64,000 bases of DNA from Gloeopeniophorella convolvens (Eukaryota; Basidiomycota; Agaricomycetes; Russulales): assembly GCA_022496205.1 (NCBI GenBank), contig WTXD01000004.1, forward strand, positions 930,001 to 994,000, read 5' to 3'. A model generated the notes under the pieces. The model did not search any database and was not told where the DNA came from. It saw only the letters and a program-made list of their open reading frames with translations. A program made the translations under genes and the position numbers. Positions 1-13,345 of this stretch are shown here, piece after piece. The stretch's first letter is position 1, and each line of letters begins with the position of its first letter.

Positions 1-3000
1 AGGACGAGCTGGTCTTCGACCCAGGCTGCGCCTTCCAGAACTAGTCCTATAGCGATGTCAGTGCATTGCTCAAGAGCGTGACCCGAGGCCGCGTACCGTC
101 GATGATGAATGCGCTGGGGTCATTAACACGCTCGATGTCGATACGTAGGTTCAGTGTCTCCAAACTCCACTTCTTGCGATGAGCGACAGCTTGGCGCGTT
201 GCTGTGATATAGGCTTCAGGGAAGAATAAGCCTCCCAGCCAAACTTCAATGTTGGAGAGGTTGTCTATTCCAGAGAGGCTGTCGAGTTGAGCCAGGCGAC
301 GGCCGAGGTCCGGGATCCATTCCGATACCGACATCGTCTTCTTGACTTTGTACCGTCGCCAGTGATCGGGGATAGTGCCTGAGGCAAGTCGGTCAGAAAC
401 TTTCCATCCGCACCAAACGATACCTTACCTTTGGTCAGGGCGCTCATCAACGTACGGAGGTGATTGGTCTGCTTAAGCTGGCCTTCGCAGACCTTAACGA
501 CGTCGACAAGGTCCTTACGCACAGAGTTCAATAGTTTCTGGCCGATCGAACCCTCACGTGCGAATAAGCGATAAAGCGGGTCCTGATTATCCGCGGTTTG
601 CTTGGCCAGGGTATTGAAGGACTGAAGATATTCGATCAGGGAATGGATACGGAGTGATGAAAAGTACGTACGGACGGCAGCTGGCCGAGCCATTCCTTGC
701 TTCGCTCGTGGAGAGCGCGCATCCAAGCGGGTTGTTGAGACGCCGACCCCTTGGACGGGCCGCTGGCGGAGGCCCCTTCCTCGTCATCATCAGCCAGCGT
801 CCGCATCTTCCTCAGCTTAGCAAGGAGTTCATTCCCTATTTAGAGACGTTCAATCTCGGACGGAAAGTTCAACATATAGGTGACGACCAACCTTGCGCTA
901 TGGCGATCACGCGTTCGGCGGTGGGCGGCAGGCTCAGCCAAGAGGGTGGTTCGCGGTCAGGCAGACCTTTGACCCAAGTCATGAAGTTGTCTAGCTTTGT
1001 TCCGTCTGGAGCTGTCAATAAGTGCGCGTCTGTTGTGCTCGGGACCAAGTCGAAGTCGACATTGTATGCGGCAGGGTTGAATAGGCCGTCCACGAACGCG
1101 TCGAGGATCCTTTGGTCGAAGTCGCTGTCAACACGACCGCCATAAACAGACTGCTTGATTAAAGTTCGGATGGCGTCCCAAGGAATCTGCGCGGGATCCA
1201 CATTCGCACGTCCTTTTGCGACGGAGTGCAACCACGTGTCGATGGTCGTGAAGGCGGAGGCCATATCTGAGTCGTTGAAGTCGTACGTTTTGCTCCAACC
1301 CAATGGGACATATCGCAGTCGTTCCTGTACCACAGCATGGAACCAAGCCAGGAGGAAGTAGAGGCGGACTTTCTCCGCAGGGCCTTGAGAGAGTCGGGTA
1401 GGTGGGATGCTGCGAAGAGAGTCCATTAAGTTCGCCTTGATACCCGGCGGAGGTTCGTTCATGATGATGCGTGATTGGCGTAGGATATTGACCGGAATCG
1501 ACGGATTCGCCTCCAGAGTCAAGAATAGACGGAAGTTGCGATGAGCATTCAACGTCTGCAGCTTCTTCTCCAGTTGGCCAAGCCATGACGGTGCTAGGTG
1601 GACGTTCTTCAGTAGGACCCAAGTGCCTTGACGAGATGCTACGCCGATTGCCTGATCCGCAAGCCCGAATCCTTCCTGGGAACCCATGGCCACTTGCGTG
1701 CACCGAGTCTGTGTACTCTGAATCAAGCTTTCGACACGGTAGCTTGCGTCGTAGCCAGAGACAGACACCAGAGCCAGTGGGGTCTGAGCCTTGACTTCGT
1801 CCGCAACCATGTTGCCCAAGTCGAAGGACGCCTCCGCTGACACATCAACTTCGAACACTGCCTGCACGAAGATCGCCGTGGATTGGAGTAGGCGATCGGG
1901 TCGCAGACATTTGATGATGAGTAGAGACCTGATTGCTTCCACGGCGGCTAGAAGAACGAAAATGAGTCCCATGGTCACTAAACAGAGTCGATATACTTAC
2001 GGGTACTGGGGTCCCAGGGCGTAGGGACTGAGAGTTCTGGGCTGGTGGATGTTAAGAAAGGAGCCCAGTCGGCTTCGTGTTCGAGTATGTGAGATTGAAC
2101 TGGCTTGAACAAGGACTGCTTGGCGTAGACCTCGAGCCGCTGCTGCTGCTCCGCGGTCAAGGATGTGATGGACTGGTCCACCGAGGTCGAGGCTGTGACA
2201 GCGCCATCTCCACTCTCCAACAAGAACTCCAGCTCTTCGCCAATGTCCTCCAGCCCGCGAAGTTTGACCTGTGCGAGGAGAACAGCAAGCATAACGTGAT
2301 CCCGATGGAACAGAGCGCGGGATGTCCGCCTGTAAACGGTTAAGAATAAGTCCTTGAGGAGGATGTCGCGTCTGGCTCCATGATCGGAGATGCCTTGGAG
2401 GTTGGGGTTGTGATGAAGGACATAATCAAAGATGTCCAGGAAGAAGCGCAAGGAGAACTGGTAGAAGTGATTGACCAAGTTCAATTGCTCCAGGATGAAG
2501 AACACTGAACTGCAAGCTTGTGCGATCGGGAGATACTCTGCCGTCACTTGTTCAACTTCCTTCATGACGACGTCGGTTTCTTCCACTTTGCGCGTGATGT
2601 CCGCAGCCTCGCGCTTCAGAGTCTCTAACGTGTCGATGACCTTGTCGTCATCGAGGATGTTGCCAGAAGACTCATTCAGCGCCTGGAGCAGCAACTTCTC
2701 GAGCGTGCGAAGGCGGACCCGGAACTCGCCCTGCACTTTCATGAGATCCGTCCTCTTCTGTTCGGTGTCTGGTCGCTCCACCTTGAGGACCTGGTCGAGT
2801 GACTGGCTCTGCAGACTGCTCCTTGTCATCGTGAAGTTGACGAAGGTCACGCGACTGCAGATATCAGGCGAGAATTCGACTGATGGATCGCGGGTCGATA
2901 AGAACATTGTGAAGGATGGGGAGAAGTCGATATCCTGGCTTCCAAGGCGGATCAGCACACGGCCACCTGTGCGACGAATTTCCTTGTTGAGCACGGCGTT

Positions 3001-6000
3001 GAGGATGGGGTCAAGGTGTTCCACGTCCTGAATGAGGAGAGGATTGCCGAATCGGAGTGCGCTTTCGAGGACCTTCAGGAACGCCTCGTCCAGGAAGCTC
3101 GTGACAGTAATCTTGCGATCCTTGTACTCGTTAAGGAGGTAAGTCGTCGCTTGTCCCGTAGGATCGATGATAAGAGGGTAGCGGCTGAAGCGCTTAAGCA
3201 TAATGGCATTCTCTGTGAAGAGATTGTCGGAGGGCAGACCCTTCGATTGCCAGCTGAGGCGGTCGTCGGCGGTAGACAGATACTCAGTGAAGGAAAGTTC
3301 GGGCTTGAACTTGATGCTAGCCTCGGACAAGTGGCCATTCCATTCTTGCCACATGACCTCGCGGTAGTGCTGGTCGAAGAAGCCGCCATATGCGAGGAAG
3401 GCGGACGAGAGGAGGACGTCGCCGACGATAGTACTCATCTCCACGTCGAAAGTTCGGCTTCCCGCCTCCCAACGTACCCTCTCGGACGACAAGCTCTCCA
3501 AGAGCTTCATGCTGCGGTCAACTTTGCCTTGCACGCGCTCCATCTCGGACTTGATCGCTTGTGTCTGACTGATAAGAAGGGCGTACTCCTCCTTGTACTG
3601 TTGGATGCTAGCTTCGAGCTCGGAGATCATGGTTATAATCGTAGACGCCTGCTTCTTCGTCTGTTCGGCCTGCTGCTCGAGAGACTGGACTTCGTTCCGC
3701 AGTGGCTCGACTTTGTCCAAGATCTCGGAGAAGCGAACTTGAGCGAGCACCCATTTCACCAGAGGACCGCAAGCCTTGGAAGCGCGTTGGACATTTTCGA
3801 AGTTGAATGAAGGCCGGCTCAGGAAATCCTTCTTCATCAAATCCCGGAGGGGCTTTGTCATCTGATTCGTCGTGTCGAAGTTGACAATTCTCTGAATGAA
3901 GTCGTCACGACGGATGATACCCTGGACTGTGCGCCAGCTGTCGATCTTGTGCCCAAGTATCGTGCACACAGACTCCATTGCCAGCTTGACAGCCTCCGGA
4001 GGGTTGGCCATTGTTCGCACTTCCTGGAGATGCTGCCTCTTGATACTACTGACAGCGGCCTGGGCGTCTAGCACGGCTGGCTCGGCATCCGCAAGGTCTG
4101 CCATGACTACAGCGCGGCGTTGCTCAATGTTCTTGTCCTGCTCGACGAGAGCCGCCTGGATCTCGATAGAAGCGGCCTTCTTTCGCTCGGCCTCTTGCTG
4201 GTCAGCAACCATCTGCCGCAACTTGTCGTTGGCTTCTTTGTCTTTGGCTTCGAGTTGAGTGCGCTTGACGGCAAGGCTCTTCCGCAACTCCTCGACTTGG
4301 GTGACGGTGTCGCGAAGCTTATCGAGACCGACGTGGAGATGGCGCTGCTGCTCCTCGAGTTCATCTCTCTTCTCGTTGTAGAGACGAACGTAATGGTTGA
4401 TGCTAGAAAGAAAATCAGCCAGGTTAAAGACAAACGGAATGATGGGAACGTACAAGTCCAAGTAATGGCGAGGCGTGACGTAGTTGTAACGGCCTTGCCT
4501 GCGGCTGAGGCGTTGGTTGATCTGATACATGGACATGTGAACATAGACCAATGCATTGACGACAGCCGTGCGATGGATCGGCGGCATAGAGAGCTCGCGG
4601 TACGCGATGGGGAAGTTGACCGGCGGCGTGTAGGATGATAGGTCGAGGTCGAGGGTGTGGGTGAACTCCATGCCCACTTGGTAGAAGGCCTGATCAGACC
4701 AGTCACCGAACCAGTCGAGGACGCAACGATTGAAAAGCGCAGGTGAAGTGGCGGCACGGGAGGCAAGGCCATTCTCCGGCGGATTCATCGTAAACACGAC
4801 GTGGAGATTCTTCGCGACTTGTTGAGTGAACCAGCGGTATAGCTCCTCGTGCGAGTCGAGCATCAAGCCATCCCTCTGGGATCCTTCCTTGCAGGCCGTC
4901 ATGAGGGCGGCATGCTCGTCGCCCTCAAAGAGACCGGGCACCTCTGCGTTAGCAAGCAACGTGTTCATGCGTTCCAGGAACCCGGAGTCGAGAACGTTGG
5001 ACTCATCCATAATGAAGCAGATCTTCTCTCCCTTGGTGCCTGCGCGACGGAGCACAGTCCGCAAGTCTTCGTCAAAGTCATCGCCCGTGTACTTGTTCGA
5101 TACCTTGATCTGGAAGATGCTGAGACCATTCATCCATGCGACAAAGCGAGACAGCGTAGTCTTGAGAAAGAACAGTCATTAACGAGGTCCGCTGCGTTAG
5201 GATGAGGTACTCACCTTTCCACTTCCGCTGACGCCGATCAACAACAAGTGGCCTTGAATTTGACGGAAACACGGTCAATGCGAAGAACATGGTCGAGGAC
5301 ATCGTTGAACAAGACGAGCGGGACGTCCAGCTCTTCCTCGTAGAACACGCGGAGACGTTGCTTCGTGTACTCGCGAAGGACCTCCCGGTCGACAGGGATG
5401 TAGTTCTTCGAAGTCCAGTTGGAGAACAGGATAGGCCGAACAAGCGCCTCGTCCCTATTGATCGTTGGGAAGTGTGTCAACGCGGTGCCGTCAATATTCT
5501 CGTCGGTCCACTGTCGTTCCTCCTCGGCGACTAGACGATCTTGGAAGAGCCGAAGAGCCTCATGGGCCCAGACGCGGACGAGGCCTTCCACATTCAAGAT
5601 TTCAAGGGGCCGGATGGCCTCGTAGATACCCCGGACCCATCGTGTCAGTTCACGAGGACTGTACACATAATGCGCCTGGACGTCCGTTGTGAAGCGTCGC
5701 TGGGAAGCCAAGTAAAAGTCGACCATAGCATCGGTGAGTGGCTCGGCGTATGCGCGGAGGTTGGGAACGACTTTCAGCACAGCACGGGTGTATGTGCCGT
5801 AGATCTGCTTCAACGAAACCTCGCCTGGATAGTCGACCATGACGAGAGGAGCGTGGCGCAAGAAACGATGGCTGAGCGGAACACGGCCAGGGTCCGTAGG
5901 AGGATTGCAAGCGCCGACGAACTGGATGCGCTCCAGCTTGACCCAGGACATATCCGTGGTGCGCCAGAAACCGCCGCACTCTACGAGTTGACGGATGAAG

Positions 6001-9000
6001 GAGATAACTCTCTGGGTGCCGTATTTGTCCGCAGCGGGGAGGTTGATCTCGTCGCAGAACACCACGAGCCAACGACCCAGCTGTACTGGGGCAAGTAAAA
6101 CACCATTTGGGGTCTTCCTGTACTCGCAGTACTGCTCGAAAGTCTTCAAGATGAGCTCGGGGGTAGTCGCACTCGAGAAGTTGAGGCCGACAACTTCCAT
6201 GTCTGGTAGCTTCCTGAGGGCGCTGAACAGCGTCATTGTCTTGCCGGACCCCGGAGGTCCGCAGAGCATGAGTGGCTTGTGCTCCGAGAGCCAGGAGTAG
6301 AGGACCTCCTCGTGGCGCACTGTGTCCATGGTCGGAACAACGACGTCGGATGCAGTGACAACATGGGGTTCGATCTCGATCTGTGGAACCTTCGAAGCCC
6401 AGGCAGTCCATTCGCCAGTCGCAACTTGGACGTCGAAGTCGATCAGAGAGCTGCCACCAATCAACGGAGGGAGATCGATTCCCGTCCGCTTGCTGAGGAA
6501 GTCGCCGAGCTCGGCGCGCAGGTCGAGCTTAGCGTCTCCGGAGAATGCCCAGACGACGCTGACGAGCAGGCGCTTCGTGACATATTGCTCGACTGGCTCG
6601 GCACTCAGAGGGAAGTCCGAGTGCTGTGAGTTGTATTCCAGGATGTTCCGGGCAGTCTTGTTGATCAGGGAGAACAGAGTGTTCAGGGCGCGCGTGGTCG
6701 TGAAGTCCATGATATGTTCGATGCTCGAGGCGTATTCGAGGGCCGCGCTGACGAGCTCTCCTTCTGCGAAGTATGGCTCCAGAATGGTGGCGATCTGCTT
6801 CTGGGTAGAGAGATTGATGTTGGATGGGTCGGTACTTTCGTCCGTGCGCCGTCCTGGAATGCCTATCGCTTCATCGTCCTCGGCGTCCAATGGGACAGCC
6901 GCCAGCGAATCGAGGTACTGGCGGTACACCATGGGGGGCTCGATAACGTCTTCGCTGAACCAGATCATACCGCAGCGACTGACAGTCGCGAGCGTAGCAT
7001 AGCGCAGGTGCTCGACCTCGAACATGATGCGGACGTTGGGAGGAAGGTTAAGACGTTCACCATTGGGCAGGGTCAGCAGCTTGTTGTCGTCAAGCACACT
7101 GCAACAAACGAGGCCATGAGAAACCGGACGTGCCACTGCAACAAGACGCTGACCTGTTCAAGTTCTCCACCCACTCGGGGTCAACGTCGCCGTCAAGATG
7201 ATCCAATGTCTCTTCCCACTTTCGCCACGGACATCATCGACGATCTTGCGCAAGACATGCGTGAAGAGCCCATCGTTCCACTCGCGCGTCGTAGGGTCGA
7301 GCGTTCCGTACAACGCATCCTTGTGCATGGCCTTCGGATCGATGACGTATGCGATACCTTCAACTCCGTCGAGCCGCTCGAGGGCGGTAAGCAAGACTTG
7401 CCAAGCGTTGGTTTTGCCGCTGCCAGAGGGCCCAACCATCATGAGACCGTGCTGGATCTTCTGGATCTGGTAGAGCTGCAAGATCTTGTTGACCCAGCGC
7501 TCTCCCTCGACAAGGCGCCGTTCCTGGCAGACCTTGCCAATGTGGCCGCGCAGAGCACCGAGGTCCACAGGGACATAATCCGTGCCAGGGAAGACATCGG
7601 CAAGTAAACTGTAGGAGCAGGCAGTCAGCATAGCATAACGCCCGGTTTCGGAAATCGAACCTTGTCAGCAGAGGCACATCGTCTGCAACTAGCTTGGGAA
7701 CAATCGTCTCTGTCACGCTCTGAATCAAAATGACTTGTTCAGAGACGACATCTGAGAGCCCGGACACGTCGCCGTCCTCGTTGGAACGGGCCTCCTGGAG
7801 ACGTTCGCGCTTCAAGATACCAGCGCTTGCGAGCACTGCCTTCAGTGCACGCAAACCGAAGTCGTAGTGAGGCTGAGGAGAGAGTTGTTCGTCGCAAAGA
7901 TTGAAGAAGGGGACAATTTTGGACGCAAGTGACTCTGCAGTGCGGAAACCTTGAGAGAACAACATGACCTGGGCAATGAGCTCCCGGTCAGGGCGAGTCA
8001 TGGCCATCCTAGTGTGGCGTTAGTAGATGCAGTTACAAGAAAGATGATATACTCACGGCCTGAACAGCTTGGTAAGATTGGGCGGCAATTGAGAACGACC
8101 GGCGTAGTTCGGGTTGGTTGTGATGAAGATTCCGATGTTCTTGTTGATCTTCAAGTTCTTGCCCACGAGCTCAATCTCGGCATTCGGGTTCTTGACAAGG
8201 GCGGCAAGACCTTGTTGGATTGTCTGCACTTGTTGACTGACGGCACTGAGGATCCTCTCCTCCAGTCTGTTGAACTCGTCGAAGCATCCCCACGCGCCGA
8301 CTTGGCAGAGACCGACAAAGATACGACCCATGGCCTGGAAGTCGAACGTCTCGTCGCAACAGAAGACGAGTACGAATCTGCCCAACTGCAGACCCAGAGC
8401 CTTGACGGACTCCGTCTTGCCTGTACCGGCGGGACCGAAGGGCGCTCCACCAAGCTGGGTGTCGAGGGCTTGAGTGAGGGTGAGGTAGCAGCGATCCGTG
8501 AGCGGAGTCTGTACGAGGCGTTCGGAGACGCCAAGGTACTCCCATCCGTACGGGAACGATGCATCTGCCACGCGGATGACCAGGCAGTCGAGTGGGTTTT
8601 CCATAGCACGGTCGAGGTAGAAGCGCATCTGATACAGCCATGCGAAGCTCTTGTTGTCTGTGGCGCCCTGCTGGATGAGGGTACGCGTGACGTCGCGCTG
8701 ATGCACCAACTCAGTGATGAGGTGCTCGCACTTCTTGCGAGTGACGGGGCTGAGTTCCGTAAGGACGATATCGGCAAGAAGATCCAAGCTCTGTTTGACG
8801 GTGTCGAGGGGACCATCCAGCGACTGTGAAGTCTCGAACGCAGTCTCGATGGACGCAGTCCAGGCAACCTGAACGGCGAGCGTGACGAGTTGAGCGGGGA
8901 ACTTCTCCACCCAGGCAATGAACCTGTCCATGGACAAAGTTGATCCGGTGCCATAAAAGGTTTGCAACTCGTCAACTGAGTCGCAAAGGAGCTGCGCCAG

Positions 9001-11100
9001 AGACAACCGCATGGAATATTCGATTCTGGCTAACCAGTCGTTGATCTTGGGATAATCCTTGAGCAATATGGGGTCCTTGAACGCGACCTCTTCGCCTTCG
9101 CGGGAAGCCATGCCTTGAATCTGCGTCAGGTCGTCGTCCAGTTTGATGGTCGCGATTCCAGCGAACATCTTCTTGAGATGTTTCATGATCCGCAGGATAT
9201 CCTTGCTGTTACCGATGATCTCGAGCAAGTCCTCGTCACCGACGAAGTAGAAGCGGGGGAAGGACGCTCGTTCGCGCTCGAGGTACTCTCCGAGAGCTTT
9301 CTGGATCTTGTTGAGCAAGTCCGCTAACCGCTCAAGACTCTTCTGGATATTCTGGATATTCATCACGTCCTTGACAAAGGGTGACTTGTAAACCTTCTTC
9401 ATCACCGTGAGGAACTCAGAGTTGATGTTCTGGAAGCGTGCGCTCTCGACAGGAAGGAGGTGCTTGATGTCGGCGCTCCCAGAGAAGATGCCCTCCAGGT
9501 ATACCCACTGACGCTGAACGTCGATCCATACATCTATCCAGGTGTCAGCGGAGTCCAGGGACGGAGAGCGACCCAGGACAGACCGAAGAGGACATGGATT
9601 CGGTTGAGTTTCTCTTCCCAGGAACTTGCCTGTGACACACGTCAACGACATTCAGGAGCGTGACACTTGCACGCCACCATACCTCCTCCTCGAACACTGT
9701 TGCAAAACGTTAGCATATGCATAGAAATCGCGTATAGAGAGATATTAACCTTTGTAATAAGGAGAGAGCTTCATAGCTACCAGCGAGTTAAGGTTCTCAC
9801 TGCACTTATTGAACAAGTCATCCCAGCCACTTCATAAAGGCGTGAGTAAATGTAAGGAACAGTGAACCCAGCGAGTGACTTGCCGTATGAGGCGACACTT
9901 ATTCTGATAGTTGACCAGGTCAAGAGTGTAGTTGGTCCAGATTTCCTTCACCTGCTTGATGTACTCCTCTAGAGCCATCTATGTGCCGGTAAGCCACCGC
10001 GTACGTAAGATAAAAGGCGGCAGACAGACCTCTCCTTGGGCTTGGATGATGACCTCCTTGATCCTGCTCTCATTCTTCTTGAGGTCCAAATCGTACACGT
10101 TTCCCAGTGTCATGCTGTGGCAAGAATTAGCGGGAACACGCCAGTAGATGCAAGGTGGCTCACAGAGTCAGACTTGGTTGTGAAGATGTCTTGAGTAGCT
10201 TGAACAGCTGCTTCCAGTGGCGATCCTTGAGGGCGTCGCTCTTCAGCTCCCCGATGAGGCTGTTCGACTTGAGCAGGCCCCTCAACACGTCCTGCACGTA
10301 CTCGAACGCGGCGTATTGGCGCATCCGCGTCGGCATGTCCTTCGTACTACTTAACAGCCCGTCGATATGTTGCCTCAGCTTGCGCGGTTGGACGGTCGCC
10401 CACGCCATGTCGCGCAGCTCGCTGATCTGGCTCCAGATGCCCGAGAGCGCTGTCCATACGGCTTTCAGGTCGCGCAGCTCCTCGAAGACGGGCTCGAGGC
10501 GGGTGTGTCGGATGAGTTCGAGGTCGAGAGCCTCCTTCGCACGACAGACGAGGTCGTACTCTTCTTCAACGCGGTTGAGCTTGCCCTCAAATACGTTGAT
10601 TGTGTTCATGGCGGTATCCGCGCGCATGTTACCCTGCACGGGGCGTGTCTGGACCCATTCCTCCAGGATGTCGTTGATCTTGTTCTCCACAATCTTGTCT
10701 TCAGCGACGATCTTCAATTGCAGGCCGGCTTCATGCAGTGTATGCGCGTCAGCAGACGCGCTGTGGCAAGGGACGGAAGGACGCACCAAGCTGCTCTTGA
10801 ATAGAGTCATTCTTCCTCTTGAGGATTTCGTTATAGGCGCTCCATTCGCCACGTAGCTGGTCGCTGTAAAGCCAATCGTCTGGAAATTGGTATCGAAATC
10901 GTTCAAGGGTCTTCTCTCCTGAGGCGCAGAGTTCAATCATGGGGCCCCATGCCTTGGTTTTCTTCTTGAGGTCTTGGACGAAGGTGATGAATGTCACCGC
11001 CGCGGCGGTGGACGAATTGGAGGGTGCCAATGCCTGCAGCGAGCACGGGTCAGCAGGCGCGTAATGCGACAAAAAGACGCGTCGAACGACGCACCTCCAT
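1..11100 (-). CDS. dhc2: Cytoplasmic dynein heavy chain, motor half (split-gene Dhc2), 3' end outside window
   Basis: Minus-end-directed microtubule motor. About 3,400 residues are encoded here: C-terminal part of the tail, linker, AAA1 (Walker [11 protein letters not shown] near 8420; CFDEFNR), AAA2 (GPSGSGKT near 7420), AAA3 (GPPGSGKT near 6250), AAA4 (GVSGSGKT, cut by an intron at 5214-5161), stalk coiled coil and microtubule-binding domain ([10 protein letters not shown] near 3760), AAA5-6 and the C-terminal domain. Exons: 11100-11095, 11033-10787, 10728-10164, 10114-10030, 9978-9884, 9829-9750, 9696-9683, 9629-9584, 9533-8057, 8008-7661, 7608-7154, 7098-5215, 5160-2001, 1947-892, 835-672, 621-429, 378-97, 46-<1. 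The start is ATG GAG followed by a 61-nt intron. The first ~1,000 residues of a usual heavy chain are absent and a different gene lies 220 bp upstream, matching the Agaricomycete dhc1/dhc2 split. The reading frame loses one base near 7195 and one near 5268. Confidence 0.95.
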
Positions 11101-11319
11101 CGCGATGGAAGCAGGGCAAGGCGTTGACGCGTCTTTGGCCGCCCGAGCCCGGTCGACTCGTTTCAGTTGCCACGAGGAGCCACTTTTGGCCAAACCCTAA
11201 CCTCGGCCCGCACCCGCACGCTTCACCTTGCACCTGCTCGTCCTCGTGCCCGCCGTAATCAGCGGCTCACAGATCCCCACCCAGTCCTCCATCTACCAAC
11301 TCGTACTGTCTAACTCAAG
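11101..11319. promoter_or_regulatory. Divergent promoter between dhc2 and Sm E
   Basis: A 219-bp gap separates the start codons of the dynein gene (-) and the Sm E gene (+), so both promoters must lie here. The stretch is C-rich just upstream of the Sm E start. No TATA box was recognised. This is inferred from gene arrangement. Confidence 0.5.
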
Positions 11320-11933
11320 ATGTCGGGACGTCAGCAGCGCGTGATGGTTCAGCCCATCGTACGTGGCGGTTTCCCGTGATCTGCGCACTGACCTTTGAAC
11401 GCCACCACAGAATGTCATCTTCAAAAACCTGCAGCAGGCGCGTTCTCGCCATGCTCTTGCCGTTCATCCGATTCTGACTTGCGCTTCTCAGAGGACCAAG
11501 GTGGTTATCTGGCTTTACGACAACATCGAGATGCGGATAGAAGGCCGAATCATTGTGCGTGTCTTTCCAACCGAACATTGTCAACCCCGTGTTGAAGCAC
11601 CGTCGCTACGCTCAAGGCGCCACGCTAGCGTTCTTGCCTGACTCTCTGCGTGCTCCTGACGCGCGCCATCTACTCCCAACTTTTCTCCGCCTTTGTTTCC
11701 TGCTTATTTGACACTGTATGCTGACGGCTCGCTTCAACCAGGGCTTCGATGAATTCATGAACGTGGTTATCGACGAGGCGGCAGAGGTCTATGTGAAGGA
11801 AGCAAAGCCCCGACGTGAATTAGGTGCGTGAGCTATGCGGGGCACGCGGGGACTGCGAATTCCAACCAACCCTTTTTCAGGGCGCATCATGTTGAAAGGG
11901 GACAACATCACACTCATCCAACAAATTGTATGA
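11320..11933 (+). CDS. SME1: Small nuclear ribonucleoprotein Sm E
   Basis: Core spliceosomal Sm protein; part of the heptameric Sm ring on U1, U2, U4 and U5 snRNAs in the nucleus. Five exons: 11320-11358, 11411-11437, 11492-11554, 11742-11823, 11881-11933, giving 87 residues, close to the family norm of about 90. The sequence follows the family throughout: VMVQPINVIFKNLQQ, then the Sm1 fold with VVIWLYDNIEMRIEG, GFDEFMNVVIDEA, and Sm2 with the signature GRIMLKGDNITLIQQI at the C-terminus. The second intron (11438-11491) begins with GC instead of GT; no GT donor keeps the frame. The third intron is 187 nt, long for this window. It shares its upstream region with dhc2 and converges on PEX10. 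Confidence 0.93.
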
Positions 11934-12072
11934 ACTACCCCTGCGCTTTCTCGCCCTGTTGTCTTGTAAAAGTTCTTTGCTGTACACGCCCCGACGCTTC
12001 TCGCACGTGGCCCGCATTGCTGTCTAATCTAGTCCGTCGATGCAAGTGAATTGGAAGAGGGTGTCTAGTATT

Positions 12073-13345
12073 CTACAAATTATAGATCGGCAATAGCTTC
12101 GTCAAGCTCAACGACTGTCGGCAAAGGGGGCACTCGGCCTGCGGGGAACATGCCCTTCAGAAAAATAAACGCCGCAGTGAAGCAGGGCACCAACGCACCT
12201 TCTCCCGCCCCCAGCCATATATGCAATTCCAGTCAAACAGGTGTCCGCATTCTGTGACACAAGTTGCAGTGCGCTCCTCTAGACAGAGAGTGCACGTCCT
12301 ATTCCCCCTAACGGATGCAGGCATCGCTTGGAGATCGAGTACCGTAAGCTGCTCCTTCTCTTCTGATGGGTCGACGTCGGCTTCTGGGTCATAATTGAGC
12401 AAGGTCGAAATGGGTCGATCATCGAGATGAGGCTCGTCAGGGCTGCCGAAGCTGACGGTCTTCTCGTCAGTCGCAGGTGATGCTTGACGTGGTGAGCGAG
12501 AGCGCATGTAGGTCAACAAGCGGTGACCCAGCCGGACCAGGATGAGCACGCCAAGCAACGAGTACGACGGCGGCCGGGCATTTGGGTCGATTGGGGTTGC
12601 GGAGATCTGCGCCGCCGACGCAAGCTTGCGTCAGTACGACCCACACGCACGGTGCAGACGACGCACGCACGTGGGGGACGCCCAAGAATCGCCGCACGAG
12701 GCGATAGTACAGCCCACTAATGTAGAACACGGCTAGGTTGACCTCGCCTGCAACGTCGAGGGCGCTCACGGCAGCACTTGCAACGCCTTTGAGCCGTGGG
12801 CTGCGTGCATACAGTGACGGGCCCAGCCGCGCGAGGAGGTAGGACGGGATAGTGGGCAGCAAGATGAGCGCTGCGCGGATGCGTGGGTTACGTGCCCACT
12901 TGGGATGGGCCCATATGTTAGTGTACTCCTCACCCAGCGTTTGGATCGCTACAGAAACGCGCATCAGCGATCGCACGCAGGGTGAGCGGACGCAGGATGG
13001 ACGAACCGCGTCCGGTGGTGAGAGCATGGTACGTGAGACGGACGGCCAACTCGACCTCCTTGTCGAAGCGCGTCAGCCAGCGTGTCCCTGCGAAACCGGG
13101 GTGATCAGACGTGAAAGGGTGCGCAATGCGGCGCGCCGAGGCCTGCTCACCGAACCATGAACGCAGAATGTTCTCAGTCTGTTCTCTCAATGAAGACACG
13201 TGAATCAAGTCCCTCTGGTGCGCGCGAACTGGGTCGACAGCAATCGGTGTTCTATGAGCAGCAGGATCGACGCTGTTCTGAGGCCTCACGCACTGATCTG
13301 TGCCTGCTGTGCAGGAGGAAATGCAGGTATTGGTGTGGCAGACAT
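12073..13345 (-). CDS. PEX10: Peroxisome biogenesis factor 10 (RING E3 ubiquitin ligase)
   Basis: Peroxisomal membrane RING protein; with PEX2 and PEX12 it forms the ligase complex that ubiquitinates the import receptor PEX5 for recycling. The start MSATPIPAFPPAQQAQI joins across an intron to IRAHQRDLIHVSSL, then RWLTRFDKEVELAVRLTY and TLGEEYTNIW, all typical of the family. Hydrophobic stretches lie in the middle (RAALILLPTIPSYLLARLG and LLGVLILVRLGHRLLTYM). The C-terminal RING is CTLCLEERTATCVTECGHLF...CPLCRQSLSLTKLLPIYNL; its last Cys pair is on a separate final exon after an intron at the GREK|AECPLC junction. First exon is 13345-13294. Introns have GT-AG borders and keep frame. It is divergent from MGR2 (190 bp) and ends 139 bp from Sm E. 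Confidence 0.93.

Noticed and set aside
1..11100. Dynein as a 5'-truncated pseudogene
   Set aside because: The motor is complete apart from two homopolymer-type breaks, and a split heavy chain is the known state in Agaricomycetes.
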